Origin: JACMRI01 sp043778625
GTDB taxonomy: Bacteria > Bacteroidota > Bacteroidia > UBA4408
Reading direction: 5' to 3'
Assembly (NCBI GenBank): GCA_043778625.1
Contig: JAYWFU010000104.1
Span: forward strand, 1-64,000
Length of the DNA: 64,000 nt
The position numbers were made by a program, and so were the translations under genes. Of the stretch, positions 6,548 through 15,225 are shown piece after piece (the first letter of the stretch is position 1; each line of letters begins with the position of its first letter). The notes beneath the pieces were generated by a model that saw only the letters and a program-made list of their open reading frames with translations, ran no database searches and was not told the DNA's origin.

Positions 6548-8671
6548 TTATTTGTTTTTTGGTTTGCCTTTATATATATGTAATTTTTGATCAACAGTTT
6601 TAATTGCATTAAATGCTGCTTTATCATCTACTGTTGCAGCATGTGCTGCTTTCCCTTCCTTTTTCCAATTAATATTTTTAGAATTAGCGTCTTCAACATC
6701 TTTTAATTCATACCCATTTTGTTTAGCCATTGGCTGAACAAGTCCCATATTATCATTGGCGTAAGTAAACTGTATTCCTCTTTTTTTCAGTTCATCTGTC
6801 ATTTCAATATCGTTAGGTTGATGAACGGAAAGAAAAACTAAATTTACGGAAACCTTAACCCCCTTACGTGCAGCAGCATCTATGATACCACCTGCAATAC
6901 CAACGCCTTCTGCATTCCCTTGACTATGCATTACCACCGTCATGATATTATTATTTGTACTGACTTTTATCTCTCCTGAATTAACCATTTCCATACCCGT
7001 TTGATAACCTTCTGATATTCTAGATTTTGCGGTTGAGCCGTGGGCATGATCGCCTGAAACAAAATGACTCTTATCATCGTTAAAATATCTTTCAATTTCT
7101 TTTGTAAAACCTTTATTTTTTGAATTCCAATAAGAGTCTCGCAATTTATCTTGAAAATCTTGTTCACGATCGCTTGAACTTCTGTACCCTCCCAACCTAT
7201 AACCATTTACAAAAATAATGTCTTTACCATCAGGATCTATTACATTAACTGGGTTATTTGCGGCATAAGAATACGGACTTATGTCAGGGTATTTACTTGC
7301 TTTAGCATCACGTTTTGGTGTTCTTCCTAATCTTAAATCTAACCATCTATCACCCATATCTATTGTATTACCAACTCCACTTACGTCGTTAATTTTTTCT
7401 TGCCCTCCAAAACCGATTCTTTCTGCCTCGTTAGGGTTTAGCGGTTGTTGTAGTGTGTTTTTACCGCTTTTGTACAGTGTACGTTCGGTCAGGGGTGCTC
7501 CGAATCCGCTATAATCTGTAGCACTTAATATATCGGCTTTGTAGCCTGTTATTGCATTATTTGTAATAATTGGTATTTTGCGGTCGGAGACGGTGGTAAG
7601 CACATTATTCAAATGATTACTTAACTCAAAATGCTTGTTGCCTAGCGTGGTGTAATAATTAAGTGTTGGGGTGGGGCTTATTAATTTTACGGTAGTGTAA
7701 TCAGCCCCTAGGCGTGCGCTACCGTATAGGTTGCGCTCGGTAAGGTTAAATGTACCTGCAAGCATATCGTAGTGGTACACGGCCATGGTATTGCCCTGCG
7801 CATCGCGGGTATAGTAGTCGCTACTTAGTAGCTGTGGCACTGCATTAGTTGTGGCACTGGTGTACACGTGCTTAGCTATGCGGTTTCCGCTGGCATCGTA
7901 GTCAAACTTCAGGTCGTTTTTAGTGCTATTCATTGCACGACTAATGTACTTAATTTTTCCGTACACTGTCCATTCAATTTTATCTATTTTTTCTTGGGTA
8001 TCTTTGGTAAGGTTACCAATAGGGTCGTAGCTGTAGTTGTTACTACCATTAACATTGCTTGGGTTAAAATTGCCTTGGTCCTCTATGTCGTCAAGTGGAG
8101 TACTAGCCAGCACAAAATCATTTACATGGTATAATCTATTTTGGGTTTTGCCATTAGTAGTGGTGGCGTTGTTGTAGTTATAAGTTAAATTATCAAATGT
8201 AGCTCCGCTACCATCGTTGCGTACCTGTGTAAGTATGTTACCATTGGCATCGTAGGTAAATGTATTAAAATATTTGGTTGAACCTGCAGTTGTTGGTTGC
8301 CAAGCATTAGCTGCTATATCCAAATTATCATAGGCCTGCGCTTGCATTAGTCTATTTAGCTGGTCGTATTGGTAGGTAAATGCGTTGGGTAGTACGGCAC
8401 CTGTGGTAGGGTTGGTAATGGTGGTAACCATAGCACTAATATTACCATTGAACAAGCTTTGTGCGGCGGCTATTGCACTACCTGTTTTGTTGGCATTAAA
8501 GGTGGTAGGCGCTACGCTTTTATAATCGCCGTTGTAGTAGTTTAGGCTATAGCCCATGGCATCTTTGGGTATTAGTTTATTGGTTCCTACCGTTCTACCG
8601 TCTTTTCCTAGGTCGTTATTGGGGTTTAGGCTTTCGGAGTTTATGCTAATTACATTTATAAAATAGTCCAA
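6548..8671 (-). CDS. 5'-truncated RHS-repeat protein with alpha/beta-hydrolase-like toxin tip
   Basis: Frame of 707 aa from a TTG; an in-frame stop lies 2 codons upstream, and no signal peptide or N-terminal domain is present, so this is the 3' part of a normally much longer RHS gene. YD repeats are clear (YDQLNRL 102, YDANGN 140, YDPIGN 215, YDASGNRI 258). The RHS-associated core lies at residues about 345-483 (FELSNHLNNVLTTVSDRK; YSYAANNPVNVIDPDGK). The variable tip (484-707) carries VVMHSQGN with a nucleophile-elbow Ser583 and a late His in AHAATV (677), consistent with a lipase/esterase-like toxin; the triad is not proven. A membrane immunity gene follows after 4 nt. The 5' break coincides with an inverted-repeat element (8663-8790). 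Expression without the N-terminus is doubtful; it may serve as a tip reservoir. Confidence 0.75.
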   Translation of the reverse strand: MDYFINVISINSESLNPNNDLGKDGRTVGTNKLIPKDAMGYSLNYYNGDYKSVAPTTFNANKTGSAIAAAQSLFNGNISAMVTTITNPTTGAVLPNAFTYQYDQLNRLMQAQAYDNLDIAANAWQPTTAGSTKYFNTFTYDANGNILTQVRNDGSGATFDNLTYNYNNATTTNGKTQNRLYHVNDFVLASTPLDDIEDQGNFNPSNVNGSNNYSYDPIGNLTKDTQEKIDKIEWTVYGKIKYISRAMNSTKNDLKFDYDASGNRIAKHVYTSATTNAVPQLLSSDYYTRDAQGNTMAVYHYDMLAGTFNLTERNLYGSARLGADYTTVKLISPTPTLNYYTTLGNKHFELSNHLNNVLTTVSDRKIPIITNNAITGYKADILSATDYSGFGAPLTERTLYKSGKNTLQQPLNPNEAERIGFGGQEKINDVSGVGNTIDMGDRWLDLRLGRTPKRDAKASKYPDISPYSYAANNPVNVIDPDGKDIIFVNGYRLGGYRSSSDREQDFQDKLRDSYWNSKNKGFTKEIERYFNDDKSHFVSGDHAHGSTAKSRISEGYQTGMEMVNSGEIKVSTNNNIMTVVMHSQGNAEGVGIAGGIIDAAARKGVKVSVNLVFLSVHQPNDIEMTDELKKRGIQFTYANDNMGLVQPMAKQNGYELKDVEDANSKNINWKKEGKAAHAATVDDKAAFNAIKTVDQKLHIYKGKPKNK

Positions 8672-8790
8672 TAGTTAAATAGCGTTAAGAGCACCCCTCC
8701 AACGGCGAAGCCCTCACGAAACAAAATAATAAAATAAAACTTGAGTAACAAAGGAGGGGAATTCGTGGCGTGAATATCACATTGGACTAT
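8663..8790. repeat. 128-bp inverted-repeat element at the 5' break of the RHS gene
   Basis: Perfect 10-bp ends ATAGTCCAAT (8663-8672) and ATTGGACTAT (8781-8790) enclose a second inverted pair, CCCCTCC (8694-8700) and GGAGGGG (8753-8759). The interior carries CCTCACGAAACAA (8712-8724), whose reverse complement recurs at 57470-57482, and the CACCCCTCC/GGAGGGGAA pair recurs at 57105-57129. No reading frame is seen inside. It looks like a small non-autonomous or REP-like element. Between 8791 and 8912 I see nothing recognisable. Confidence 0.6.
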
Positions 8791-8912
8791 GTAGTATTTG
8801 TATTTGCTATTATGGCTTTTTAAAAGTATTAACTAGTTCAAAATAGTATAAAAACTCGCTCCAATAGTGTTTCTAACACTTGTGTTTTGTTAATAGCGGT
8901 TACACTCAACAA

Positions 8913-8944
8913 AAAAGCGATACTAAATTAATAGTATCGCTTTT
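8913..8944. terminator. Terminator of the ribosomal supercluster
   Basis: Perfect 13-bp stem AAAAGCGATACTA / TAGTATCGCTTTT with a 6-nt loop, 36 nt after the rplQ stop on the minus strand, followed on that strand by a T-run. It closes the long rpsL-rplQ transcript. Confidence 0.85.
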
Positions 8945-8980
8945 ATTTTGTGACGTATATAAATATGTAATTTAAGTAAA

Positions 8981-9766
8981 TTACTCTTTACCTCCGTCTA
9001 GTTTTTCTTGTAAATCTTTCAATTCAGCCCATTTGCCTTCAGCAGCTAATAAGGCTTGCTGTGCCCAAGTTGCTGGATCGTGCATTTTGTAACGATCGCC
9101 TCCTGTTAATAATACTTCCTTTGATTTTTCTACTGAAGTTTCAGCTAATTGTTTCCAAGTTGAAATACCTGCAGCTACGTACAGTTCTTCAATTTTAGGG
9201 CCAATTCCTTCTACTATTTTCAAATCATCTAATTTAACTTTTTTACCAAAAGCTTCGCTTGCGGCTTTAGCATTAAAATCGCCTTCAGCAACTGGTGCTG
9301 TACTAGCCATATTTGCATCAGCAACTTTAGCATCAGCAGGTTTAGGGCTACGACGCGTTGTTTTAGCTTTAGCGGGTTCAGCAGCTAATTTTCCGTTTGA
9401 GTAAATTTCGTTGAAATCAACTAGTTCAATCATGCACATATCAGCATTATCTCCCATACGATTACCCGTTTTAATTATACGAGTATAACCTCCTGGACGA
9501 GTTGCAATTTTAGGTGCAATATCTCTAAACATAGTTGAAACAATGTCTTTATTTTTAACATAAGCAAAAACAGTACGACGATTATGCGTAGTATCAGTTT
9601 TTGATTTTGTTAATAAAGGTTCAACGTATTTTCTTAATTCTTTAGCCTTAGCTACAGTAGTAAATATTCTTTTGTGTATAACCAGTGAAGAAGCTAAATT
9701 AGCCAACAACGCTTTGCGATGTGCCGATGTTCTTCCTAAATGATTTACTTTTGATCCGTGTCTCAT
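8981..9766 (-). CDS. rplQ: Ribosomal protein L17 fused to a C-terminal helix-hairpin-helix domain
   Basis: Protein of 261 aa, about twice the usual L17 length. Residues 1-120 are a normal bL17 (MRHGSKVNHLGRTSAHRKAL; TRIIKTGNRMGDNADMCMIE), which binds 23S rRNA near the exit tunnel. Residues 125-165 are an Ala/Lys/Pro-rich linker. Residues about 175-261 form a helix-hairpin-helix-like domain (LKIVEGIGPKIEELYVAAG; WAELKDLQEKL). Similar extensions on L17 or L21 occur in Bacteroidota; their role is unclear, possibly extra rRNA contact. Last gene of the supercluster, 26 nt after rpoA, followed by a terminator. Confidence 0.95.
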   Translation of the reverse strand: MRHGSKVNHLGRTSAHRKALLANLASSLVIHKRIFTTVAKAKELRKYVEPLLTKSKTDTTHNRRTVFAYVKNKDIVSTMFRDIAPKIATRPGGYTRIIKTGNRMGDNADMCMIELVDFNEIYSNGKLAAEPAKAKTTRRSPKPADAKVADANMASTAPVAEGDFNAKAASEAFGKKVKLDDLKIVEGIGPKIEELYVAAGISTWKQLAETSVEKSKEVLLTGGDRYKMHDPATWAQQALLAAEGKWAELKDLQEKLDGGKE

Positions 9767-9792
9767 AATATTTTTTTAATAACGAATGATTA

Positions 9793-10788
9793 TTATTCTT
9801 TTTCTAACTGATATTTACCAATGTTCATTCCAAAGTGTAAGCTTTTTGAATGTACAAGGTCTTCTAATTCAGTTAATGATTTCTTACCAAAATTTCTAAA
9901 TTTGAGTAAGTCATTTTTGTTAAATGATACTAACTGACCCAAAGTATCAACATCAGCCGCTTTTAAGCAATTTAAAGCACGAACTGATAAATCCATGTCC
10001 GACAGTTTAGTTTTTAACAATTGACGCATGTGTAACGTATGCTCGTCAAATTCTTCTTTAGGAGCTTTATCTTCAGTATCCAGCGATATTTTTTCGTCCG
10101 AAAACAACATAAAGTGATGAATCAATATCTTAGCTGATTCTTTTAAGGCTTCCTTAGGATGCACTGAACCATCAGTAGTTATGTCCATAACTAATTTTTC
10201 ATAATCCGTTTTTTGCTCAACACGAAAGTTTTCAATCGTATATTTTACATTTTTAATTGGAGTATAAATAGAGTCAATAGCAATAGCTCCAACAACAGTT
10301 CCTGCAGGTAATTTTTGCTCTTCAGCAGGTACATAACCTCTTCCCTTTTCAATAGTTAGTTCTAACTTCATTTTAACAGATGGATCCATTGTAGCTATCA
10401 CTAAATCAGGGTTTAACACCTGAAAAGCGGTTGCATATTTACCAATATCGCCTGCAGTTAAAAATTCTTTTCCTGAAACATTCACAATTACTCTTTCGTT
10501 TTCAGTGCCATCAATTTGGCGCTTGAAGCGAACTTGTTTTAAATTTAAAATAATTTCAGTAACGTCTTCAACTACTCCTTTTATTGTCGAAAATTCGTGG
10601 TCTACACCTTCAATTTTAACTGAAGTTATAGCAAAACCTTCTAACGAATTTAATAATATTCTACGTAGTGCATTACCAACAGTAATGCCGTAGCCTGGCT
10701 CTAGTGGTCTAAATTCAAACTTACCATCGGTATCATTTGAATTTATCATAATCACCTTATCGGGCTTTTGAAATGGTACAATACTCAT
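9793..10788 (-). CDS. rpoA: DNA-directed RNA polymerase alpha subunit
   Basis: 331 aa, normal length. The N-terminal dimerisation domain is clear (PLEPGYGITVGNALRRILLN near residue 29; GYVPAEEQ), as is the C-terminal HhH domain that contacts UP elements and activators (LSVRALNCLKAADVDTLGQL; FRNFGKKSLTELEDL). It nucleates assembly of core RNA polymerase. Lies in the usual place between rpsD (29 nt) and rplQ (26 nt) at the end of the alpha portion of the cluster. Confidence 0.98.
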   Translation of the reverse strand: MSIVPFQKPDKVIMINSNDTDGKFEFRPLEPGYGITVGNALRRILLNSLEGFAITSVKIEGVDHEFSTIKGVVEDVTEIILNLKQVRFKRQIDGTENERVIVNVSGKEFLTAGDIGKYATAFQVLNPDLVIATMDPSVKMKLELTIEKGRGYVPAEEQKLPAGTVVGAIAIDSIYTPIKNVKYTIENFRVEQKTDYEKLVMDITTDGSVHPKEALKESAKILIHHFMLFSDEKISLDTEDKAPKEEFDEHTLHMRQLLKTKLSDMDLSVRALNCLKAADVDTLGQLVSFNKNDLLKFRNFGKKSLTELEDLVHSKSLHFGMNIGKYQLEKE

Positions 10789-10817
10789 TATTTATAGTAG
10801 ATTAAGTAAATTAAAAA

Positions 10818-11423
10818 TTAGCGTGAGTACAACTCTACAATAAGTTGTTCTTTAATGTTTTCAGGTATTGAAGCCCTTTCAGGAACTTGAACAAATTTAC
10901 CTTTCATGCCACTATTATCCCACTCTAACCACGACCATTTTGATAATTTTTGGTTGCGTACCGATTCAAAAATCTCTAACGATTTTGAACGCTCACGCAC
11001 CTCAATAACATCACCCGTTTGCACTTGATACGATGAAATATTTACAACATTACCATTAACCAAAATATGCTTGTGGCTAACTACTTGCTTTGCAGCATCA
11101 CGAGTAGGCGTAATTCCTAAACGATACACTACGTTGTCTAAGCGAGATTCAATTAACTGTAATAAAACCTCACCAGTAACACCATGTGCACGAGTAGCTT
11201 TATCAAAAGTTATTTTAAATTGTTTTTCTAATATACCATAAGTATATTTTGCTTTTTGTTTTTCTTGCAACTGAATTGCGTATTCAGATTGCTTCATACG
11301 TTTTTTAGCTAAACCGTGTATCCCTGGAGGATAGTTTTTCTTTTCAACGTATTTATCAGGACCAAAAATTGGCTCACGAAACTTACGTGCAATTTTTGAC
11401 TTTGGACCAATATATCTTGCCAT
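10818..11423 (-). CDS. rpsD: 30S ribosomal protein S4
   Basis: 201 aa uS4, starting MARYIGPKSKIARKFREPIF. It binds 16S rRNA early in 30S assembly and often represses its own operon. The N-terminal zinc-type Cys motif of some S4 proteins is absent (C-minus form). The S4 RNA-binding fold is at about residues 91-155 (SRLDNVVYRLGITPTRDAAK). It ends in the usual ELYSR. It follows rpsK by 31 nt and precedes rpoA by 29 nt. Confidence 0.98.
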   Translation of the reverse strand: MARYIGPKSKIARKFREPIFGPDKYVEKKNYPPGIHGLAKKRMKQSEYAIQLQEKQKAKYTYGILEKQFKITFDKATRAHGVTGEVLLQLIESRLDNVVYRLGITPTRDAAKQVVSHKHILVNGNVVNISSYQVQTGDVIEVRERSKSLEIFESVRNQKLSKWSWLEWDNSGMKGKFVQVPERASIPENIKEQLIVELYSR

Positions 11424-11454
11424 TTCTTTTAAAATTACTTTAATTTAGTTAATA

Positions 11455-11856
11455 CTATACTCTTCTTCTTTTTGGTGGACGACAGCCATTGTGTGGCATA
11501 GGCGTAATATCAACTATTTCAGTAACTTCAATACCTGCACCTGCGATAGTTCTAATAGCCGATTCACGTCCAGCACCAGGGCCTTTTACGTAAACCTTAA
11601 CTCTTCTTACACCATTATCAAAAGCAACTTTTGAACAGTCAGCAGCAGAAATTTGTGCCGCATAAGGAGTATTCTTTTTGGAACCTCTGAATCCTGATTT
11701 ACCAGCTGAGCTCCACGATATTACATCGCCTGTCATATTGGTAAATGATACTATAATGTTATTAAAAGTTGATGATACATGCGCAAGCCCTGTACTCTCA
11801 ACTTTTACTACACGTTTCTTAACTGCCTTAGCAGTACCTTTAGATTGTTTTGCCAT
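11455..11856 (-). CDS. rpsK: 30S ribosomal protein S11
   Basis: 133 aa uS11, platform protein of the 30S subunit near the mRNA exit. Diagnostic stretches are HVSSTFNNIIVSFTNMTGD, GFRGSKKNTPYAAQ and the C-terminal DITPMPHNGCRPPKRRRV. Length is normal. Placed between rpsM (21 nt) and rpsD (31 nt), as in most bacterial alpha operons. Confidence 0.98.
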   Translation of the reverse strand: MAKQSKGTAKAVKKRVVKVESTGLAHVSSTFNNIIVSFTNMTGDVISWSSAGKSGFRGSKKNTPYAAQISAADCSKVAFDNGVRRVKVYVKGPGAGRESAIRTIAGAGIEVTEIVDITPMPHNGCRPPKRRRV

Positions 11857-11877
11857 CTAATTTTTAAAACTTAGTTA

Positions 11878-12255
11878 TTACTTAGTTACTTTTTTCTTGT
11901 TAGCAACTGTCTTTTTCTTACCTTTTCTAGTACGAGCATTATTTTTAGTTGTTTGCCCACGTACTGGTAAACCTACACGATGTCTAATTCCTCTGTAGCA
12001 ACCAATATCCATTAATCGCTTAATGTTTAGTTGAACTTCCGAACGCAAAACACCTTCAGTTTTGTAGTTATCTCCTATGATACTACGGATTTGACCTAAT
12101 TCAGTGTCATTCCACTCTGAAACCTTTTTATCAATACTGATACCAGCTTCAGTTAAAATTTTCTTAGATGTACTTAATCCTATTCCGAAGATGTAAGTAA
12201 GTCCAATTTCACCTCTTTTATTCTTAGGTAAATCAATTCCTGCAATCCTTGCCAT
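11878..12255 (-). CDS. rpsM: 30S ribosomal protein S13
   Basis: 125 aa uS13, head protein of the 30S subunit that contacts the P-site tRNA and the 50S bridge. Begins MARIAGIDLPKNKRGEIGLT with the helix-turn region TYIFGIG, and has GCYRGIRHRVGLPVRGQ and a Lys-rich tail (RKGKKKTVANKKKVTK). Preceded by rpmJ (16 nt) and followed by rpsK (21 nt). Confidence 0.98.
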   Translation of the reverse strand: MARIAGIDLPKNKRGEIGLTYIFGIGLSTSKKILTEAGISIDKKVSEWNDTELGQIRSIIGDNYKTEGVLRSEVQLNIKRLMDIGCYRGIRHRVGLPVRGQTTKNNARTRKGKKKTVANKKKVTK

Positions 12256-12271
12256 TGTTTTTTAACTTAAA

Positions 12272-12388
12272 TTATTTTTGTCTTTGTTTGAATTTAGGAT
12301 TCTTTTTATTAATCACATAAATTCTTCCTTTACGCTTTACGATTTTACAATCAGCGGTTCTTTTTTTGATTGATGTTCTAACTTTCAT
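12272..12388 (-). CDS. rpmJ: 50S ribosomal protein L36
   Basis: Small gene of 38 codons: MKVRTSIKKRTADCKIVKRK, then GRIYVINKKNPKFKQRQK. This is the bL36 pattern but without the full zinc ribbon: only Cys14 of the usual C-x2-C-x12-C-x4-H ligands is left, so it is a C-minus form. It lies 4 nt after infA and 16 nt before rpsM, which is its standard position in Bacteroidota. Confidence 0.95.
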   Translation of the reverse strand: MKVRTSIKKRTADCKIVKRKGRIYVINKKNPKFKQRQK

Positions 12389-12392
12389 TTTT

Positions 12393-12611
12393 TTATTTGT
12401 AACGGTATGAAATTCTTCCTTTTGTTAAATCGTATGGCGACATTTCTACTTTAACTTTATCGCCTGGTAATATTTTAATATAATTCATTCTCATTTTTCC
12501 TGAGATATGAGCTGTAATAACATGTCCGTTTTCTAATTCAAGACGAAACATTGCGTTAGATAATGCCTCTATAATGGTTCCGTCTTGTTCAATCGAAGCT
12601 TGTTTTGCCAT
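12393..12611 (-). CDS. infA: Translation initiation factor IF-1
   Basis: 72 aa, the standard length, a single OB fold: MAKQASIEQDGTIIEALSNA, FRLELENGHVITAHISGKMR, PYDLTKGRISYRYK. IF-1 blocks the ribosomal A site during initiation together with IF-2 and IF-3. It sits between map (3 nt) and rpmJ (4 nt), tight enough for translational coupling. Confidence 0.98.
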   Translation of the reverse strand: MAKQASIEQDGTIIEALSNAMFRLELENGHVITAHISGKMRMNYIKILPGDKVKVEMSPYDLTKGRISYRYK

Positions 12612-12614
12612 GTA

Positions 12615-13421
12615 TTAATTAATTATATAACTATTGTTTAAATTACTATTTTTTATTATTTCAGCCTCTATTATCTTAAAATCAGATAGTACATCTGCCT
12701 TCTCCTCTCCTATTGCAACAGTATGCTCAAAGTGTGCTGACATTTTTAAGTCTTTAGTTTTTACCGTCCAACCATCATTATAAAACTTAACGTGTTGTCC
12801 TCCCTCATTTATCATTGGTTCTATTGCTATAACCATTCCTTTTTTTAATAATACTCCACTTCCTTTCTTTCCAAAATTTGGGACTTCAGGCTCTTCATGT
12901 AATGCCTTTCCAACACCATGACCAACTAACTCCCTTACCACTCCAAAACCAAAACTTTCACAATAGGATTGAACTGCATTTGATATATCGCCTACTCTAT
13001 TACCAACTACTGATTTTTCAATTGCCAAATATAACGAAGTTTTGGTAACTTCCAATAGTTTTTTACTATTTTCCGAAATATCACCCACTGCAAAGGTAAA
13101 TGCCGAATCTCCGTAAAAATTATTACTCAAAATACCACAATCTATTGACAGAATATCGCCATTTTGAACTGGTGTTTCGCTAGGCAAACCATGAACTACC
13201 TGGTTATTTGGAGAAATACACAATGAACCAGGAAATCCTCTATATCCTTTAAAAGCAGGTACAGCATTATTATCTAAAATAAACTGCTCTGCTATTTTAT
13301 CTAGCGCTGAATAAAATACTCCTTCTTTAATGTGTTTAGCAACTTCAGCTAGCGTTTTTGAAACTAATAACGAACTGTGTCGTAGTAATTCTATTTCCTC
13401 GTCAGTTTTTAAATAAACCAT
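12615..13421 (-). CDS. map: Methionine aminopeptidase, type I
   Basis: 268 aa. Removes the initiator Met from new proteins. All five metal ligands of the pita-bread fold can be placed: Asp94 (SIDCG), Asp105 (FYGDSAF), His168 (VGHGVGKALHEEP), Glu201 (IAIEPM) and Glu232 (HFEHTVAI). The substrate-side His is His77 in QVVHGLPSE. The short N-terminus without zinc fingers is the type Ia form. Encoded between secY (9 nt) and infA (3 nt), a common order in Bacteroidota and Firmicutes; co-expression with the ribosome makes sense for a co-translational enzyme. Confidence 0.97.
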   Translation of the reverse strand: MVYLKTDEEIELLRHSSLLVSKTLAEVAKHIKEGVFYSALDKIAEQFILDNNAVPAFKGYRGFPGSLCISPNNQVVHGLPSETPVQNGDILSIDCGILSNNFYGDSAFTFAVGDISENSKKLLEVTKTSLYLAIEKSVVGNRVGDISNAVQSYCESFGFGVVRELVGHGVGKALHEEPEVPNFGKKGSGVLLKKGMVIAIEPMINEGGQHVKFYNDGWTVKTKDLKMSAHFEHTVAIGEEKADVLSDFKIIEAEIIKNSNLNNSYIIN

Positions 13422-13430
13422 TCAACGAAC

Positions 13431-14774
13431 CTATATTGAAATAGCTTCTTTGTCAGCAGTTCTACCTTGCACTCTTCCCTCTTTCATTAAACCATCATAA
13501 TGACGAACTAACAGATAACTTTCGATTTGTTGTAAAGTATCTAACACAACCCCAACTAAAATCAATAGTGATGTACCTCCATAAAATGCTGCAAATTTAC
13601 CACTTACACCTGCTAAAGAAGCAAATGCAGGTAATATAGCGATTAACGCTAAGAATAATGCCCCTGGCAAAGTAATAAACGACATTATCTGATCAATAAA
13701 AGTAGCTGTGTCGTCACCTGGCTTAACACCTGGAATAAAACCATTATTACGTTTCATATCATCAGCCATGTTTTTAGGATTAATCATTATAGCCGTATAA
13801 AAATAAGTGAACGCAATAATAAGAGTTGCAAATATTAAATTATGCCAAAAACCTGTATAATCCATCAGTGCTGTCGCAATTGAATTTAATGTTTTAGAAT
13901 CCGTAACGCCTGAAATTGCAGCAGGTAAGAACATAATTGCTTGTGCAAATATTATTGGCATAACTCCTGAAGCATTTACCTTTAATGGTATATACTGACG
14001 AGCTCCATTAACATCATTTGTTCCAACAACACGTTTAGCAAATTGTACTTGTATCTTACGTACACCTTGTACTAACATTATATTAAGTACAACTACCAAA
14101 AATAACGCTACCATCTCTACTAAAAATAATACTAAACCACCTCCTGTATTTGCACTAATCTTAGTATCAAATTCTGACAAAATAGCTTCAGGAAAACGTG
14201 CAATAATACCTACAGCAATGATTAAAGAAACACCATTACCAATACCTCTATCAGTAATCCGCTCTCCTAACCAAAGTACAAACATAGTACCAGCAACAAG
14301 TATGATTATAGTACTAACCCACCACAATTGAGAATTGGGTTCTAACTTAGCTGCTTCAGGTATTTGGGAAAGAATATAGCCAGGTGCTTGAAATAAAGTT
14401 ACAACAATCGTTAAAAAACGAGTGTATTGATTCAATTTTTTTCGCCCGCTTTCACCGTCTTTTTGCAAACGAGCTAATGTGGGTACTGCAATTGTTAAAA
14501 TTTGAATTACAATTGAAGCCGAAATATAAGGCATAATACCTAATGCAAAAATTGAGGCACGAGAAAATGCACCTCCAGCAAAAACGTTAATTAAAGCTGT
14601 AATTCCTGTTGCATCTGCTTGTTTTTCACTCAAAATTTGAGCATCAATACCTGGTAAAACAACAAATGATCCTATTCTATAAGCAATAAGCAAAAGAATT
14701 GTATATACAATCTTTTGCTTAAGCTCCTCAATAGACCAAATATTTTTTAATGTTTGAATAAATTTTTTCATCAA
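13431..14774 (-). CDS. secY: Preprotein translocase channel subunit SecY
   Basis: 447 aa inner-membrane protein with ten hydrophobic segments; the central channel of the Sec translocon. Family marks include RIGSFVVLPGID in TM1, the plug/TM2 region GGAFSRASIFALGIMPYISA, GERITDRGIGNGVSLII and the C-terminal QQIESYLLVRHYDGLM. MMKK gives two possible starts one codon apart. It follows rplO by 3 nt and precedes map by 9 nt. Confidence 0.98.
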   Translation of the reverse strand: MMKKFIQTLKNIWSIEELKQKIVYTILLLIAYRIGSFVVLPGIDAQILSEKQADATGITALINVFAGGAFSRASIFALGIMPYISASIVIQILTIAVPTLARLQKDGESGRKKLNQYTRFLTIVVTLFQAPGYILSQIPEAAKLEPNSQLWWVSTIIILVAGTMFVLWLGERITDRGIGNGVSLIIAVGIIARFPEAILSEFDTKISANTGGGLVLFLVEMVALFLVVVLNIMLVQGVRKIQVQFAKRVVGTNDVNGARQYIPLKVNASGVMPIIFAQAIMFLPAAISGVTDSKTLNSIATALMDYTGFWHNLIFATLIIAFTYFYTAIMINPKNMADDMKRNNGFIPGVKPGDDTATFIDQIMSFITLPGALFLALIAILPAFASLAGVSGKFAAFYGGTSLLILVGVVLDTLQQIESYLLVRHYDGLMKEGRVQGRTADKEAISI

Positions 14775-14777
14775 AAA

Positions 14778-15224
14778 TTATAGTGTAGTAAATGAACCTC
14801 CAACTTTCGTTATTGCTTCTTGCGCTACTGTTGAAAATTTGTTTAATGTTACGTTTACTTTAGCAGTTAGCTCTCCACGCCCCAAAACTTTAACTAAATC
14901 ATTCTTAGAAGCTAAACCAGCATTTAATAATACCTCTTTAGTAATTTCTGTAATATTTTTAGTTTCTGCTAAGTGTTGTAAAGTATCTAAATTAACAACC
15001 TTATACTCAATACGGTTGATGTTTTTGAAGCCAAACTTAGGTAAGCGACGTTGTAATGGAGTTTGTCCACCCTCAAAACTTCTTTTACTTGAATATCCTG
15101 AACGTGATTGAGCACCTTTGTGACCTCTAGTAGCCGTTCCACCTCCGCCAGAACCTTGTCCGCGCCCCCTTCTATAGTTGTTTTTTGTAGCTCCTAAAGC
15201 GGGTTTTAATGTATTTAAATTCAT
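14778..15224 (-). CDS. rplO: 50S ribosomal protein L15
   Basis: 148 aa uL15, a late-assembly protein of the 50S subunit. The Gly/Arg-rich N-terminal tail is typical (NNYRRGRGQGSGGGGTATRG), followed by GGQTPLQRRLPKFGFKN and the globular C-terminal part (VLGRGELTAKVNVTLNKFS). Starts 1 nt after the rpmD stop. Confidence 0.98.
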   Translation of the reverse strand: MNLNTLKPALGATKNNYRRGRGQGSGGGGTATRGHKGAQSRSGYSSKRSFEGGQTPLQRRLPKFGFKNINRIEYKVVNLDTLQHLAETKNITEITKEVLLNAGLASKNDLVKVLGRGELTAKVNVTLNKFSTVAQEAITKVGGSFTTL

Positions 15225-15225
15225 T

